Assembly: GCA_016213785.1 (NCBI GenBank)
Contig: JACQZQ010000088.1
Coordinates: 1-64,000 of the forward strand
Direction: 5' to 3'
DNA from: Acidobacteriota bacterium
GTDB lineage: Bacteria; Acidobacteriota; Blastocatellia; Chloracidobacteriales; JADJPF01
DNA length: 64,000 nt
Shown: positions 43,250-51,988 of the stretch, piece by piece
Layout of the letters: every line of letters begins with the position of its first letter
Numbering within the stretch: the first letter of the stretch is position 1
Program-made: the position numbers and the translations under genes
Notes under the pieces: model-generated
What the model saw: the letters and a program-made list of their open reading frames with translations, nothing else
The model's database searches: none
What the model was told of the DNA's origin: nothing

Positions 43250-43427
43250 ACCAAGCCATTTGAATAGCTTCTAGTTTTTTTTCATTAGAATTTTTTGCAT
43301 CATCATCAAATCCTGGTAAAGCCATCACCCACTTATGTAAGTCTGTAAATCTAACAGTTAAAGGATCTACATCTTGGTGATTTTCTAATAGAGCAATACC
43401 AATATCTTCTATGTCTGTCCATTTCAT
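43221..43427 (-). CDS. iscX: Fe-S assembly protein IscX
   Basis: 68 residues: MKWTDIEDIGIALLENHQDV, DPLTVRFTDLHKWVMALPGF and MAWYEEYKDANE, the IscX signature (WTD..DIA..L.E..PD.DP..VRFTDL..WV..L..F.D.P). It is an acidic adaptor that binds IscS and iron. It lies two bases after fdx and is the last gene of the isc set. The downstream MscS gene overlaps its end in another frame. Confidence 0.94.
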   Translation of the reverse strand: MKWTDIEDIGIALLENHQDVDPLTVRFTDLHKWVMALPGFDDDAKNSNEKKLEAIQMAWYEEYKDANE

Positions 43428-43429
43428 GA

Positions 43430-43807
43430 CTAGTGTTCCTCTCTAGCAAAATTACGGTTCCATTCTGGGATTTCTACTATAATTTCACCTTCTTTAACTA
43501 TAGTAGCTTGGCAACTTAACCGAGACGTAAGTGTTAAACCTGCGGCTTCATCCAATTGATCAGCTTCGTTATCTTCCATTTCAGTGAGTAAGTCTATCCC
43601 TTTTTTAACAATCACATGACAAGTAGAACAAGCACAAAACCCACCACAAGCATGGTCTAGAGAAACACCATTATCTAGAGCTATATTTAGAATTGACTGG
43701 CCTACTTTAGCACAAAAACTCACGTTATCAGGTAAAAAAGTTACTTTAACATTTTGTGATTCTGCTGATGGTTGGTTAATTTTTTCTTCTAGGGTAGCTT
43801 TTGACAT
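43430..43807 (-). CDS. fdx: 2Fe-2S ferredoxin (isc-type)
   Basis: 125 residues with the cluster motif C54-x5-C60-x2-C63 (DHACGGFCACSTCHV) and the fourth ligand C99 (SRLSCQATI), the adrenodoxin-type spacing. An N-terminal extension of 20 residues is not typical. Family role: electron supply during Fe-S cluster assembly on IscU. It is between hscA and iscX, with two- and nine-base gaps, so it is in the same transcript. Confidence 0.95.
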   Translation of the reverse strand: MSKATLEEKINQPSAESQNVKVTFLPDNVSFCAKVGQSILNIALDNGVSLDHACGGFCACSTCHVIVKKGIDLLTEMEDNEADQLDEAAGLTLTSRLSCQATIVKEGEIIVEIPEWNRNFAREEH

Positions 43808-43816
43808 TTTATACCT

Positions 43817-45643
43817 CTATATCTCTGATACTTTTTTATGTTTTAATGCTAACTCTACAGCATTATCCATCATAAGTTCAGCTAAATGATGAGAAACCTC
43901 ATTAAAAGCTTTTAATGAGGCGCGAATCACTCGATGATCTTTGCCTTCTGTAGCTTTTTTAAGCTCAGAAATAGCTTGATCAATTTTTTCTCTTTCTTCA
44001 GAGCTTAAATTCTTTGCTGCTTGAGTTTCTAAAGCTTTTGCCGAAGCTCTTAAGACAGAATCAACTTCATTACGGGCTTCTACAAGTAGACGCTCTATAA
44101 CATCAGTTTCAGCAAATTCTATAGAGTCCATAAGCATTTGCTCTACCTGTTCCTCGCTAAGACCATAGGAAGGTTTAACATCTATTGAGTTTTCCTTTCC
44201 TGTTCTAACATCTTTAGCTGTAACATTTAGAATACCATTAGCATCAATTAAGAATTTAACTTCAACTCTTGCCATTCCTGCGGGCATTGGGGGAACTTTT
44301 AGAGTAAATCGCCCTAATGAACGGCAATCAGCAACAAATTCCCTTTCACCCTGTAAAACATGTATATCTACACCTGTTTGACCATCAACATAGGTAGTAA
44401 ACATTTCATGAGCACTAGCTGGAATAGTAGAGTTACGATGAATTATTTTTGTCATCACATTCCCAATAGTCTCAATACCAAGTGAAAGTGGGGTAACATC
44501 TAATAAAAGCATATCTTTGCGATGACCTGTCATAATATCAGCTTGAATTGATGCTCCTAATGCAACTACTTCATCAGGATTAAGATCTATATGAGGTTCG
44601 CGCTTAAAGAGTTCTTTAACTCTTTGACGAACTAAGGGAATACGAGTTGAACCACCTACCATAACAACTTCATCAATATTTGAAGCTTTTAATCCAGCAT
44701 CTTTTAGAGCTTGTTTACAAGGCGCAATAGTTCGCTCAACTAAGTCTCTAATTAACTCCTCAAATTCAGCACGGGTAAACTCACGTTGGTAAGAACCATA
44801 GTCACCAAGGTCTATTTCAATAGCAGCACGTTCTTCTTGAGAGAGACGGTGTTTAAGTTCAATAGCAAAACGGCGAATGGTTTGGAGTACTTCGGCATTT
44901 CCTTGTAGGCTAAGACCAAAACGCTCTTTAATCTCACTTATTAAAAGGTTTATTAGCTTTTGATCAAAATCATCGCCACCTAAATGAGTATCTCCATTAG
45001 TAGCTAAAACTTCAAAAATTCCTGCCTTTAAATTAAGAATAGAAATATCAAAAGTGCCTCCACCAAGGTCATAAACAGCTATTATGCCAGCATCTTTTTT
45101 ATCTAAACCATAGGCTAGGCTTGCAGCAGTAGGCTCATTAACAATACGTAGTACTTCAAGACCAGCAAGTTTTCCTGCATCTTTAGTAGCTTGGCGCTGA
45201 GCATCATTAAAATAAGCTGGTACAGTAATAACAGCTTGTTTTACATCTGTGGCAAGAAAATCTTCAGCCTGTTTTTTTAATTCTTTTAATACTAAAGCCG
45301 ATATTTCTGGAGGTGTAAGTTCTTTGTCAGCTAGGTTAAAACGAATTACTTGCTCGCTACCTTTAGCAACACTAAAGTATAGTAGAGAAAGGTCTTCTTC
45401 CACATCAGCAATACCTCTACCCATAAATCTTTTAACCGAATAGATAGTATTTTCTGGGTTAGGAATAAGTAAAGCTTTAGCTGATTCTCCTACTAGCAAA
45501 CCTTTTTCCTTACTATAATGAACAACAGAAGGCAAAAGTCTACGACCTTCTTTATCTGCAATTATTTGTGGTTTACCACTATCATCAACATATGCAACTA
45601 AACTATTAGTTGTACCTAAATCAATACCAACAACTTTTGGCAT
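43817..45643 (-). CDS. hscA: Fe-S chaperone HscA (Hsp70)
   Basis: 608 residues of an Hsp70: VGIDLGTTNSLVAYVDDSGK, AVITVPAYFNDAQRQATKDA, IVNEPTAASLAYGLDKKD, AVYDLGGGTFDISIL and MVGGSTRIPLVRQ for the ATPase domain; LSLGIETIGNVMTKII and the substrate domain follow. HscA-specific context is hscB upstream and fdx downstream. It uses ATP to drive cluster transfer from IscU, recognising the LPPxK motif (IscU here has LPPIK). The length matches HscA better than DnaK (about 640). Confidence 0.94.
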   Translation of the reverse strand: MPKVVGIDLGTTNSLVAYVDDSGKPQIIADKEGRRLLPSVVHYSKEKGLLVGESAKALLIPNPENTIYSVKRFMGRGIADVEEDLSLLYFSVAKGSEQVIRFNLADKELTPPEISALVLKELKKQAEDFLATDVKQAVITVPAYFNDAQRQATKDAGKLAGLEVLRIVNEPTAASLAYGLDKKDAGIIAVYDLGGGTFDISILNLKAGIFEVLATNGDTHLGGDDFDQKLINLLISEIKERFGLSLQGNAEVLQTIRRFAIELKHRLSQEERAAIEIDLGDYGSYQREFTRAEFEELIRDLVERTIAPCKQALKDAGLKASNIDEVVMVGGSTRIPLVRQRVKELFKREPHIDLNPDEVVALGASIQADIMTGHRKDMLLLDVTPLSLGIETIGNVMTKIIHRNSTIPASAHEMFTTYVDGQTGVDIHVLQGEREFVADCRSLGRFTLKVPPMPAGMARVEVKFLIDANGILNVTAKDVRTGKENSIDVKPSYGLSEEQVEQMLMDSIEFAETDVIERLLVEARNEVDSVLRASAKALETQAAKNLSSEEREKIDQAISELKKATEGKDHRVIRASLKAFNEVSHHLAELMMDNAVELALKHKKVSEI

Positions 45644-45665
45644 AAAAAATTAATATACCTCATCT

Positions 45666-46346
45666 TTATTCATCAAATTCTTCTTCAATATTTTCAAGTA
45701 GATTATTTATATATTTTATTTTAGATAAAATATCACTAATGTTATTTAGTAACTTTTTCTTTTCTTCTAAACTGCTGTTATTTGGCAAATTATCCCACAA
45801 AGAAAAAATACTATTTAAATTATAAATTAACTCATTAGCACGTTCTTTTAACATTTTTTCAGTATCTAGTACTTGAGTTTTTAATGTATTAAATAAAGTA
45901 TTATCTTTACTTTTTTTGGCATAACGTAGTTCTTCTAATTGTTCATTTAATTCAAATATCTCTGCAAGTAAATCAGGAGGAGTTTTTGTTTCTTGTCCAA
46001 TAGCCTTAAAGCCTTGAAGTCTTAAAAGATAATTAGCACGTTTTAGCGGTTCTTTTAAGGTGCGATAAGCATCATTAAGCATAGAAGTTCGCTCAGTGCT
46101 ATAACGGCGTTCTTGTTCACTAGCTTGAGAAAAAAAGTCTGGATGAAATTTACGGCTTAACTCATAGAACTTATTTTCAAGCTCTTTTAAGTTTAAGTGA
46201 AATTTTATAGGTAACTTAAAGAAAGAAAAATAGTTAGTTGATAGATCTAAGAGTTGGATACGCTCGCATGAGGTACAAAAATGTTCATCAGTTAAAGTAG
46301 TACAATTCCAACATTGTTTTTCTAGTAATCTTGCTTCTTGACTCAC
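45666..46346 (-). CDS. hscB: Fe-S co-chaperone HscB with N-terminal zinc finger
   Basis: 226 residues. The N-terminal C12-x2-C15...C24-x2-C27 (CWNCTT, CTSC) is a zinc finger as in eukaryote-type and some bacterial HscB. The J-domain has HPD at 68-70 (YELSRKFHPDFFSQASEQER) and AYRTLKEPLKRANYLLRL. The C-terminal helices bind IscU. It stimulates HscA ATPase. It starts a second transcription block of the locus, 226 bases after iscA and downstream of a terminator. Confidence 0.92.
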   Translation of the reverse strand: MSQEARLLEKQCWNCTTLTDEHFCTSCERIQLLDLSTNYFSFFKLPIKFHLNLKELENKFYELSRKFHPDFFSQASEQERRYSTERTSMLNDAYRTLKEPLKRANYLLRLQGFKAIGQETKTPPDLLAEIFELNEQLEELRYAKKSKDNTLFNTLKTQVLDTEKMLKERANELIYNLNSIFSLWDNLPNNSSLEEKKKLLNNISDILSKIKYINNLLENIEEEFDE

Positions 46347-46391
46347 AAAACCCTCATTTAATTATTCTGCAAACTGAAGTAAACCTATTTT

Positions 46392-46419
46392 TTTATATCT
46401 AAATTTCTTTGACTAACAA
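46392..46419 (-). promoter_or_regulatory. Candidate promoter of the hscB-hscA-fdx-iscX unit
   Basis: On the minus strand TTGTTA (46414-46419) and TATAAA (46392-46397) are separated by 16 bases, 46 bases before the hscB ATG and after the terminator that closes the iscA transcript. Confidence 0.5.
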
Positions 46420-46489
46420 TACCAAAAGATAATTTTAGAAAAAACTAATAGTTATTGTCCTAGATAATAATGTTACTCCAAAGATAAAA

Positions 46490-46509
46490 CCCAGCACTAA
46501 AGTACTGGG
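46490..46509 (-). terminator. Terminator between iscA and hscB
   Basis: On the minus strand CCCAGTACT pairs with AGTGCTGGG (one mismatch in nine) around a two-base spacer, followed by TTTTATCTTT. It is 64 bases past the iscA stop and splits the Fe-S locus in two. Confidence 0.7.
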
Positions 46510-46572
46510 CTAGGTAAATGACATTTAATGATTTGGTATGTTAACAAAGTTAATTTAGCTATTCTTAAGCGG

Positions 46573-46905
46573 TTAAACAGCAAAAGATTCTCCACAACCA
46601 CACTCACCCATAGAATTTGGATTAACAAACTTAAATCCACGTCCCATTAAACCACCCTCATCTTTGTAATCTACAATCATTCCATTTAAGAAAAGGTAGC
46701 TTTTTAGGTCAACAAAAATCTTTGCTCCATCCCGCTCAAAGACTTTATCACCAGGTCTTTGTTGACTATCTAGGTCTAAAATATAGCTTAAACCTGAACA
46801 ACCACCGCTTTTAACACCAACTCTTAAGCCGCCATCAGTAACGTTTTGTTCTTCTAGAATTTCTTTAATTCGGTGTGCAGCACATGCCGTAATTTCTAAA
46901 GACAT
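46573..46905 (-). CDS. iscA: A-type Fe-S carrier IscA
   Basis: 110 residues with the three cluster-binding cysteines of the family: GLRVGVKSGGCSGLSYILDL and MGECGCGESFAV. It carries clusters from IscU to targets. It lies 83 bases after iscU. A second A-type carrier lies on the other side of the locus (51575-51904), about 40% similar by eye, with GSCGCGSSFSV. Confidence 0.94.
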   Translation of the reverse strand: MSLEITACAAHRIKEILEEQNVTDGGLRVGVKSGGCSGLSYILDLDSQQRPGDKVFERDGAKIFVDLKSYLFLNGMIVDYKDEGGLMGRGFKFVNPNSMGECGCGESFAV

Positions 46906-46988
46906 AAATAAAACCTCTAAAAAGAATTAGTTAATAGCAAAATTATCATTGGAACTTTCCTGCCTAAGTTCCAATGTTTCCATATTAC

Positions 46989-47405
46989 CTAGCTAATTGT
47001 TTGCAAAACTTCTTCTTTAACTAAAGACTCTTGTTTTTTACGATAATCTGCAACTGCTGATTTAATAGCATCTTCGGCTAAAACTGAGCAGTGAATCTTT
47101 ATAGGAGGTAGGTTAAGCTCACGAACAATATCTGTATTTTTTATCTGTAAAGCTTCATCAACAGTTTTACCTTTTACCCATTCAGTTGCTAAAGATGAGC
47201 TAGCAATTGCTGAACCACAGCCAAAGGTTTTGAATTTGGCATCTTCAATAACACCTTCTTTATTAATCTTTAGCTGTAGCTTCATTACATCACCACATTC
47301 AGGCGCACCTACAAGTCCTGTACCTATATCAGTAGCACTTTTATCAAAACTACCAACATTTCTAGGATTATTGTAGTGATCAATAACTTTATCTGAATAT
47401 GCCAT
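46989..47405 (-). CDS. iscU: Fe-S scaffold IscU
   Basis: 138 residues: YSDKVIDHYNNPRNVGSFDK, cluster ligands C37 (GAPECGDVMKL, with D39), C63 (TFGCGSAIASSS) and C106 (LPPIKIHCSVLAEDAI). The LPPIK sequence is the recognition site for HscA in the family (LPPVK). It is the scaffold on which clusters are made from IscS sulfur. It is 46 bases downstream of iscS. Confidence 0.97.
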   Translation of the reverse strand: MAYSDKVIDHYNNPRNVGSFDKSATDIGTGLVGAPECGDVMKLQLKINKEGVIEDAKFKTFGCGSAIASSSLATEWVKGKTVDEALQIKNTDIVRELNLPPIKIHCSVLAEDAIKSAVADYRKKQESLVKEEVLQTIS

Positions 47406-47451
47406 TTTAACTCTTTCTCCTTAAGTGTAAGTTCTATAATTTGAATAAAAA

Positions 47452-48666
47452 CTAATGGGCAGCCCAAGTAACAGTTTTAAGGTCTATACCTTCTTGGAAC
47501 ATCTCCCATAATGGTGAAAGCTCTCTTAATTTATTAACAGCTTGAACAACTTTTTTAATAGTAAAATCTACTTCTTCTTCTGTATTAAAACGGCCTAAGC
47601 CAAAACGTAGAGAGCTATGAGCAAGTTCTTCGCCAACGCCTAAGGCTTTTAATACATAAGATGGTTCTAGGCTTGCAGAAGTACAAGCAGATCCGGAAGA
47701 TACAGCAACATCAGATAAGCCCATAAGTAAGGATTCTCCCTCAACATAAGCAAAACTGATATTTAAGTTTCCTGGCAGACGATTTGTTGGATGACCATTA
47801 ATAAAAACTTCTGGTATTTGAGCAAAGATACTTTTTTGTAGCTTATCACGCAAGTGTGTAATACGCTTTGTTTCCTCAGGCATTTCTAAATAAGCAAGCT
47901 CAGCGGCTTTACCTAAGCCAACAATACCTGTAACATTAAGAGTCCCTGATCTCATCCCTCTTTCATGTCCACCACCATCGATAATTGGAGATAGCATTAC
48001 TCTAGGATTTTTTCTACGAACATAAAGAGCACCTACACCTTTAGGCCCATACATTTTATGGGCGCTAATAGAAAGCAGGTCAACATTAAGATCATCAACA
48101 TTAACAGGTATTTTTCCAGCAGCCTGTACTGCATCTGTATGCATTAAAACCTTATGTTCACGAGCAATTTGACCGATTTCTTTAATAGGCTGAATTACAC
48201 CTATTTCATTATTTGCCATCATTACAGATATTAAAATAGTTTTATCTGTAATAACTTTACGTAAGTCATCAAGATTAACTAACCCGTATCTATCAACAGG
48301 TAAATAAGTTACACGACAACCTTGTTTTTCTAAATGTTTACAAGAGTCTAGTACAGCTTTATGTTCTGTTACTACGGTAATAATATGATTACCTTTTTCT
48401 TGATACATTTCGGCAACACCTTTAATTGCCAAATTATTAGACTCTGTAGCACCACTAGTAAAGACTATTTCTTTTGCAGTAGCACCAATGAGTTTAGCTA
48501 CATGTTTACGAGCCGTTTCTACGGCTTCTTCTGCTTGCCAACCAAAAGAATGGTTACGGCTAGCAGCATTACCAAAAATTTCTGTAAAATAAGGCTTCAT
48601 AGCCTCAAACACCCGAGGATCTACTGGTGTAGTAGCATGGTTATCCATATAAATCGGGAGCTTCAT
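47452..48666 (-). CDS. iscS: Cysteine desulfurase IscS
   Basis: 404 residues: [46 protein letters not shown], the PLP lysine K204 ([18 protein letters not shown]) and catalytic C328 ([16 protein letters not shown]). It moves sulfur from cysteine to IscU and other acceptors. Length and motifs are those of housekeeping IscS rather than NifS or SufS. It follows cysK by 15 bases, so cysteine supply and desulfuration are co-transcribed. Confidence 0.97.
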   Translation of the reverse strand: MKLPIYMDNHATTPVDPRVFEAMKPYFTEIFGNAASRNHSFGWQAEEAVETARKHVAKLIGATAKEIVFTSGATESNNLAIKGVAEMYQEKGNHIITVVTEHKAVLDSCKHLEKQGCRVTYLPVDRYGLVNLDDLRKVITDKTILISVMMANNEIGVIQPIKEIGQIAREHKVLMHTDAVQAAGKIPVNVDDLNVDLLSISAHKMYGPKGVGALYVRRKNPRVMLSPIIDGGGHERGMRSGTLNVTGIVGLGKAAELAYLEMPEETKRITHLRDKLQKSIFAQIPEVFINGHPTNRLPGNLNISFAYVEGESLLMGLSDVAVSSGSACTSASLEPSYVLKALGVGEELAHSSLRFGLGRFNTEEEVDFTIKKVVQAVNKLRELSPLWEMFQEGIDLKTVTWAAH

Positions 48667-48681
48667 AATTTTATCTAACTC

Positions 48682-49641
48682 CTATAAATTTTCTGTTTCT
48701 TCGTCAGCAAAATTAAATAGTTCAGTAGAAAGATAGCGTTCTCCAAAGCTAGGGATTATGGAGACTACTCTTTTGCCTTCACCAAGTTCTTTAGCTATTT
48801 CTATAGCAGCCCAAGTAATAGCACCTGAAGAGATACCAGCAAAAATACCTTCTTCACGTGCTAGACGGCGAGCGGTTTGTTTTGCATTTTCATAAGAAAC
48901 CGTAATTACTCTATCAACAAGATTTCTATTAAGTACTTGAGGAACAAAGCCAGCACCTATTCCTTGAATTTTATGAGGGCCAGGGTTGCCACCAGATAAA
49001 ACAGGTGAATCTGCTGGCTCTACAGCACAAATAAGGACTTGTTTTAATCTAGACTTAAATATTTCTGCACAACCTGTAATTGTGCCCCCTGTTCCAACTC
49101 CAGAAACAAAAGCATCAAATTCAGAGTCAGTATCTCTTAAAATCTCTAATGCCGTAGTTTTGCGATGAATAGCTGGATTAGCAAGATTATTAAACTGTTG
49201 TGGCATAAAGGAATTAGCTGTAGCACGCACAAGCTCTTCTGCTTTTTGGATTGCACCTTTCATTCCTTGAGTACCTGGAGTTAATACAACTTTTGCTCCT
49301 AAAGCACGTAGTGTGCGTACACGCTCTATAGTCATTGTTTCAGGCATTGTTAGAATACACTTATAGCCTTTTGCTGCAGCAACTAAAGCTAGGGCAATTC
49401 CTGTGTTACCGCTTGTAGGTTCAATAATTGTAGTCTCGCCAGCTTTTATTAAACCCTCTTGTTCAGCAGCTTCTATCATTGCTGCCCCAATACGATCTTT
49501 TACTGAAGCCATTGGGTTAAGAGATTCTAATTTAACAACTACTTCGGCAAAAGATTTTTCAACTATTCTATTTAATCTAACTAAAGGGGTGTTACCAATT
49601 AAATCAATAATACTGTTTGCAATTTTTGAATTTGAAGTCAT
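48682..49641 (-). CDS. cysK: O-acetylserine sulfhydrylase (cysteine synthase)
   Basis: 319 residues: [23 protein letters not shown]-Lys48 in [49 protein letters not shown] and [20 protein letters not shown]. It makes cysteine from O-acetylserine and sulfide. It is the first gene of the isc operon in this genome, fitting delivery of substrate to IscS. Confidence 0.95.
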   Translation of the reverse strand: MTSNSKIANSIIDLIGNTPLVRLNRIVEKSFAEVVVKLESLNPMASVKDRIGAAMIEAAEQEGLIKAGETTIIEPTSGNTGIALALVAAAKGYKCILTMPETMTIERVRTLRALGAKVVLTPGTQGMKGAIQKAEELVRATANSFMPQQFNNLANPAIHRKTTALEILRDTDSEFDAFVSGVGTGGTITGCAEIFKSRLKQVLICAVEPADSPVLSGGNPGPHKIQGIGAGFVPQVLNRNLVDRVITVSYENAKQTARRLAREEGIFAGISSGAITWAAIEIAKELGEGKRVVSIIPSFGERYLSTELFNFADEETENL

Positions 49642-49767
49642 AAATTAAAATTTTCAGCGGTTAGGTATTTACAAAAAGAATAAAATGCTTTATTAAAACC
49701 AATTCACTTTTATTGCTTTTCGTTTGTTGATTAAGATATCAAAATAAAGTTTGATTAATTAATTAAC

Positions 49768-49797
49768 AGCATAAGTTACCATAATTTATTTTGTCAA
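49768..49797 (-). promoter_or_regulatory. Promoter of the cysK-isc operon
   Basis: On the minus strand TTGACA (49792-49797) and TATGCT (49768-49773) are 18 bases apart, 127 bases upstream of the cysK ATG. The 14 bases from the -35 box are identical to those of the divergent mrp promoter. Confidence 0.65.
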
Positions 49798-49936
49798 GTA
49801 TTTTATTTCTAAAATCCCCTAATAAGTTCAAATACAAAATTTTACTAAAATTATTAATTCTCTGATTATAAAGTAGTTAACGCCACTTGATTTATAATTT
49901 TATATAGTAGGTGTTATTATTTTTTCAATTTTTTTA

Positions 49937-49965
49937 TTGACAAAATAAATATTTCACAATATTCT
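49937..49965 (+). promoter_or_regulatory. Promoter of the mrp operon
   Basis: TTGACA (49937-49942) and TATTCT (49960-49965) with a 17-base spacer, 108 bases upstream of the mrp ATG. The 14 bases from the -35 box are identical, in the opposite direction, to those of the cysK-isc promoter. Confidence 0.7.
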
Positions 49966-50073
49966 CTAAACACATAAATTTGGTAAAGCCTTTATCTATT
50001 CCAAAACTCTAAAATAGATCAAGTTTATTTTTACTAAAAAATTAAGTTTATTAAGTAAGAAAGTGGCTAAAGG

Positions 50074-51159
50074 ATGTCAGAAAAAATTACTGAACAACAA
50101 GTTTTAGAAGCCTTAAAGTCAGTAAAAGATCCAAATCTAAGTAAAGATATTGTTAGTTTAAATTTTGTTAGAGATATAAGAATCTGTGGTGGAATTATTG
50201 GATTTCGTTTAAGTCTAGCTACACCATCACAAACAATTCAGCAAAAATTAGAAGAACAAGCACGTCAAAGCATCTTAAAGATTGCTGGCGCACAACGTGT
50301 AGAAATTAGAATGGAGCTTGATATACCAAAAGGAAAAGCTATTGGTGATAAAGAATCCATTGCTGGAGTAAAAAACGTCATTGCTGTTAGCTCAGGTAAA
50401 GGCGGTGTAGGTAAATCAACTGTAGCAGTAAACTTGTCTGTAGCACTAGCCGCTATGGGGGCGAAAGTCGGCTTACTAGATACAGATATTTATGGGCCAA
50501 ATGTGCCCATTATGATGGGAAGTATTGAAGAACCTAAAGTAAGAGGTAAAAAGATTCTTCCCCGTGAAGCTTATAATGTTAAATTTATGTCTGTAGGTCT
50601 ACTTAATAGAGGCGATCAAGCTGTAGTTTGGCGCGGCCCTATGTTACACAGGCTTATAGAACAATTCTTACGTGATGTTGACTGGAGTGAGCTTGACTAC
50701 TTATTAGTAGATATGCCTCCAGGAACAGGTGATGTTCAGCTAAGTTTAGCCCAGCTTGTTCCAGTTTCTGGTGCGGTTTTAGTTACTACACCTCAAGAAG
50801 TAGCACTAGCAGATGTACGTAAGGCACATAATATGTTTCAACAAGTTGGTGTAACTGTAGTTGGTATTGTAGAAAACATGAGCTATTTTACCTGTCCAAA
50901 TTGTTTAGAAAAACATGAAATATTTGGTTCAGGTGGTGGCGAAGACTTAGCAGAAAAATTTGCGGTTAAACTTTTAGGTAAAATCCCTATTAGTCTAGGT
51001 ATTCGTGAAGGGGGCGACCTTGGAGTTCCTATAGTTGCAGGCGCGCCAGATAGTCCTCAGGCACTGGCTTTTTCTCAGGCAGCCGAAGCTTTAGCAGCAC
51101 AATTAAGTATTTTAGCCTTAAAACCAACAAGGCTGCCAATCTTAAATTTTGAACAATGA
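50074..51159 (+). CDS. mrp: Mrp/ApbC Fe-S cluster carrier ATPase
   Basis: 361 residues. N-terminal DUF59-like domain (QVLEALKSVKDPNLSKDIVS); then a deviant Walker A NBP35-type loop VSSGKGGVGKSTVAVNLSVA, LLDTDIYGPNVPIMMG and CPNCLEKHEIFG with the C-x-x-C that binds the bridging cluster. It carries or assembles 4Fe-4S clusters in the cytoplasm. The stop overlaps a possible start of the next small gene (ATGA). With the downstream A-type carrier it forms a second Fe-S transcription unit. Confidence 0.95.
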   Translation: MSEKITEQQVLEALKSVKDPNLSKDIVSLNFVRDIRICGGIIGFRLSLATPSQTIQQKLEEQARQSILKIAGAQRVEIRMELDIPKGKAIGDKESIAGVKNVIAVSSGKGGVGKSTVAVNLSVALAAMGAKVGLLDTDIYGPNVPIMMGSIEEPKVRGKKILPREAYNVKFMSVGLLNRGDQAVVWRGPMLHRLIEQFLRDVDWSELDYLLVDMPPGTGDVQLSLAQLVPVSGAVLVTTPQEVALADVRKAHNMFQQVGVTVVGIVENMSYFTCPNCLEKHEIFGSGGGEDLAEKFAVKLLGKIPISLGIREGGDLGVPIVAGAPDSPQALAFSQAAEALAAQLSILALKPTRLPILNFEQ

Positions 51160-51182
51160 TTGGAGGGTGGAGAATAAATATT

Positions 51183-51416
51183 ATGGGACATAAAGTAAAA
51201 GTTACTGAAACAAATCGTTTTTCAACTTTTGTAAAAAGTAAAAAATCTGATGCTTATAGAGATTTAGAAACTTGGCAACAATGGTTTGGTAGACGAGGAA
51301 TTCCAGCAATTATTGCTTCTACTTCTAGTGGTTATGCTCTTTACAGAGAAGGTCTAATTGAAGTTGATATTCATGATGATAGTTCTACTAGTTCTGCTGA
51401 TTCAAGAGCAGCTTAA
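51183..51416 (+). CDS. Small protein of unknown function between mrp and an A-type carrier
   Basis: 77 residues from the ATG at 51183 (GGAG ten bases upstream); an ATG at 51156 overlapping the mrp stop would add nine residues. Sequence begins MGHKVKVTETNRFSTFVKSK and continues DLETWQQWFGRRGIPAIIA with an acidic Ser-rich tail. No family recognised; no cysteine, so it does not bind a cluster itself. Its place between two Fe-S carriers suggests an assembly helper, which is inference. Confidence 0.7.
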   Translation: MGHKVKVTETNRFSTFVKSKKSDAYRDLETWQQWFGRRGIPAIIASTSSGYALYREGLIEVDIHDDSSTSSADSRAA

Positions 51417-51574
51417 GTATCTTTTATAAAAAGAAACTTTGTCTATACCTAAAAAGTTTTCTTTGTTATATTAGCAAAATAAATACTTTAGCATTGTTGT
51501 TAAACAATAAGTTTATTTTCCTAGTTAATCTAGCTAGATTAAAGATTTGTAAGTTGTTTAGGAGACTGGTTTTT

Positions 51575-51904
51575 ATGATCAATGTAACAGAAAATGCAAT
51601 TATTGAAGTAAAGAAGTTTATGGCCTCTGAAGGTATGGAAATAACATCTGCTGGCTTACGTGTTCGTGTACTTCCTGGAGGATGCTCTGGTTATCAATAT
51701 GCTCTTGATGTAGAAGATGCTCCAACACAAACTGATAAAATTCTTGAAGCCAACGGGCTTAAGCTTTTTATTGACTCTTTTAGTTTACAGCTTCTTGAAG
51801 GCGTAGAAATTGATTATGTTAGCACAGTGATGGGATCAGGTTTTACATTTAAGAATCCTAATGCTACTGGTAGCTGTGGCTGTGGTAGCTCTTTTAGCGT
51901 CTAA
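51575..51904 (+). CDS. A-type Fe-S carrier (IscA/ErpA family), second copy
   Basis: 109 residues from the ATG at 51575, which follows AGGAG by ten bases; an earlier in-frame ATG at 51494 would add a non-conserved 27-residue leader and is rejected. Cysteines of the family are present: LPGGCSGYQYALDV and TGSCGCGSSFSV. IscA and ErpA cannot be told apart by eye. It closes the mrp unit and is followed by a terminator. Confidence 0.93.
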   Translation: MINVTENAIIEVKKFMASEGMEITSAGLRVRVLPGGCSGYQYALDVEDAPTQTDKILEANGLKLFIDSFSLQLLEGVEIDYVSTVMGSGFTFKNPNATGSCGCGSSFSV

Positions 51905-51924
51905 ATTTTCCTCTAAAAGTAAAT

Positions 51925-51957
51925 AAAAACCACTGATATTTCTTATTAGTGGTTTTT
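51925..51957. terminator. Terminator between the A-type carrier and comEC
   Basis: A perfect 10-base-pair stem AAAAACCACT / AGTGGTTTTT with a 13-base loop, with T/A runs on both sides, between convergent genes ending at 51904 and 51989. Confidence 0.88.
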
Positions 51958-51988
51958 TACTTTATTACTTAAAATTTTTAATTTGCTA

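Larger units (their letters stand above)
49642..50073. other. 432-base divergent control region of the Fe-S locus
   Basis: Very AT-rich, no coding frame. It separates cysK-isc (left) from mrp (right) and holds both promoters, each beginning TTGACAAAATAAAT. A TTAATTAATTAA palindrome lies at about 49754-49765. No IscR-type binding site is recognised and no regulator gene is adjacent. Confidence 0.6.

Noticed and set aside
51494-51574. 27-residue leader of the second A-type carrier
   Set aside because: Not conserved in character, and AGGAG is placed correctly for the ATG at 51575.
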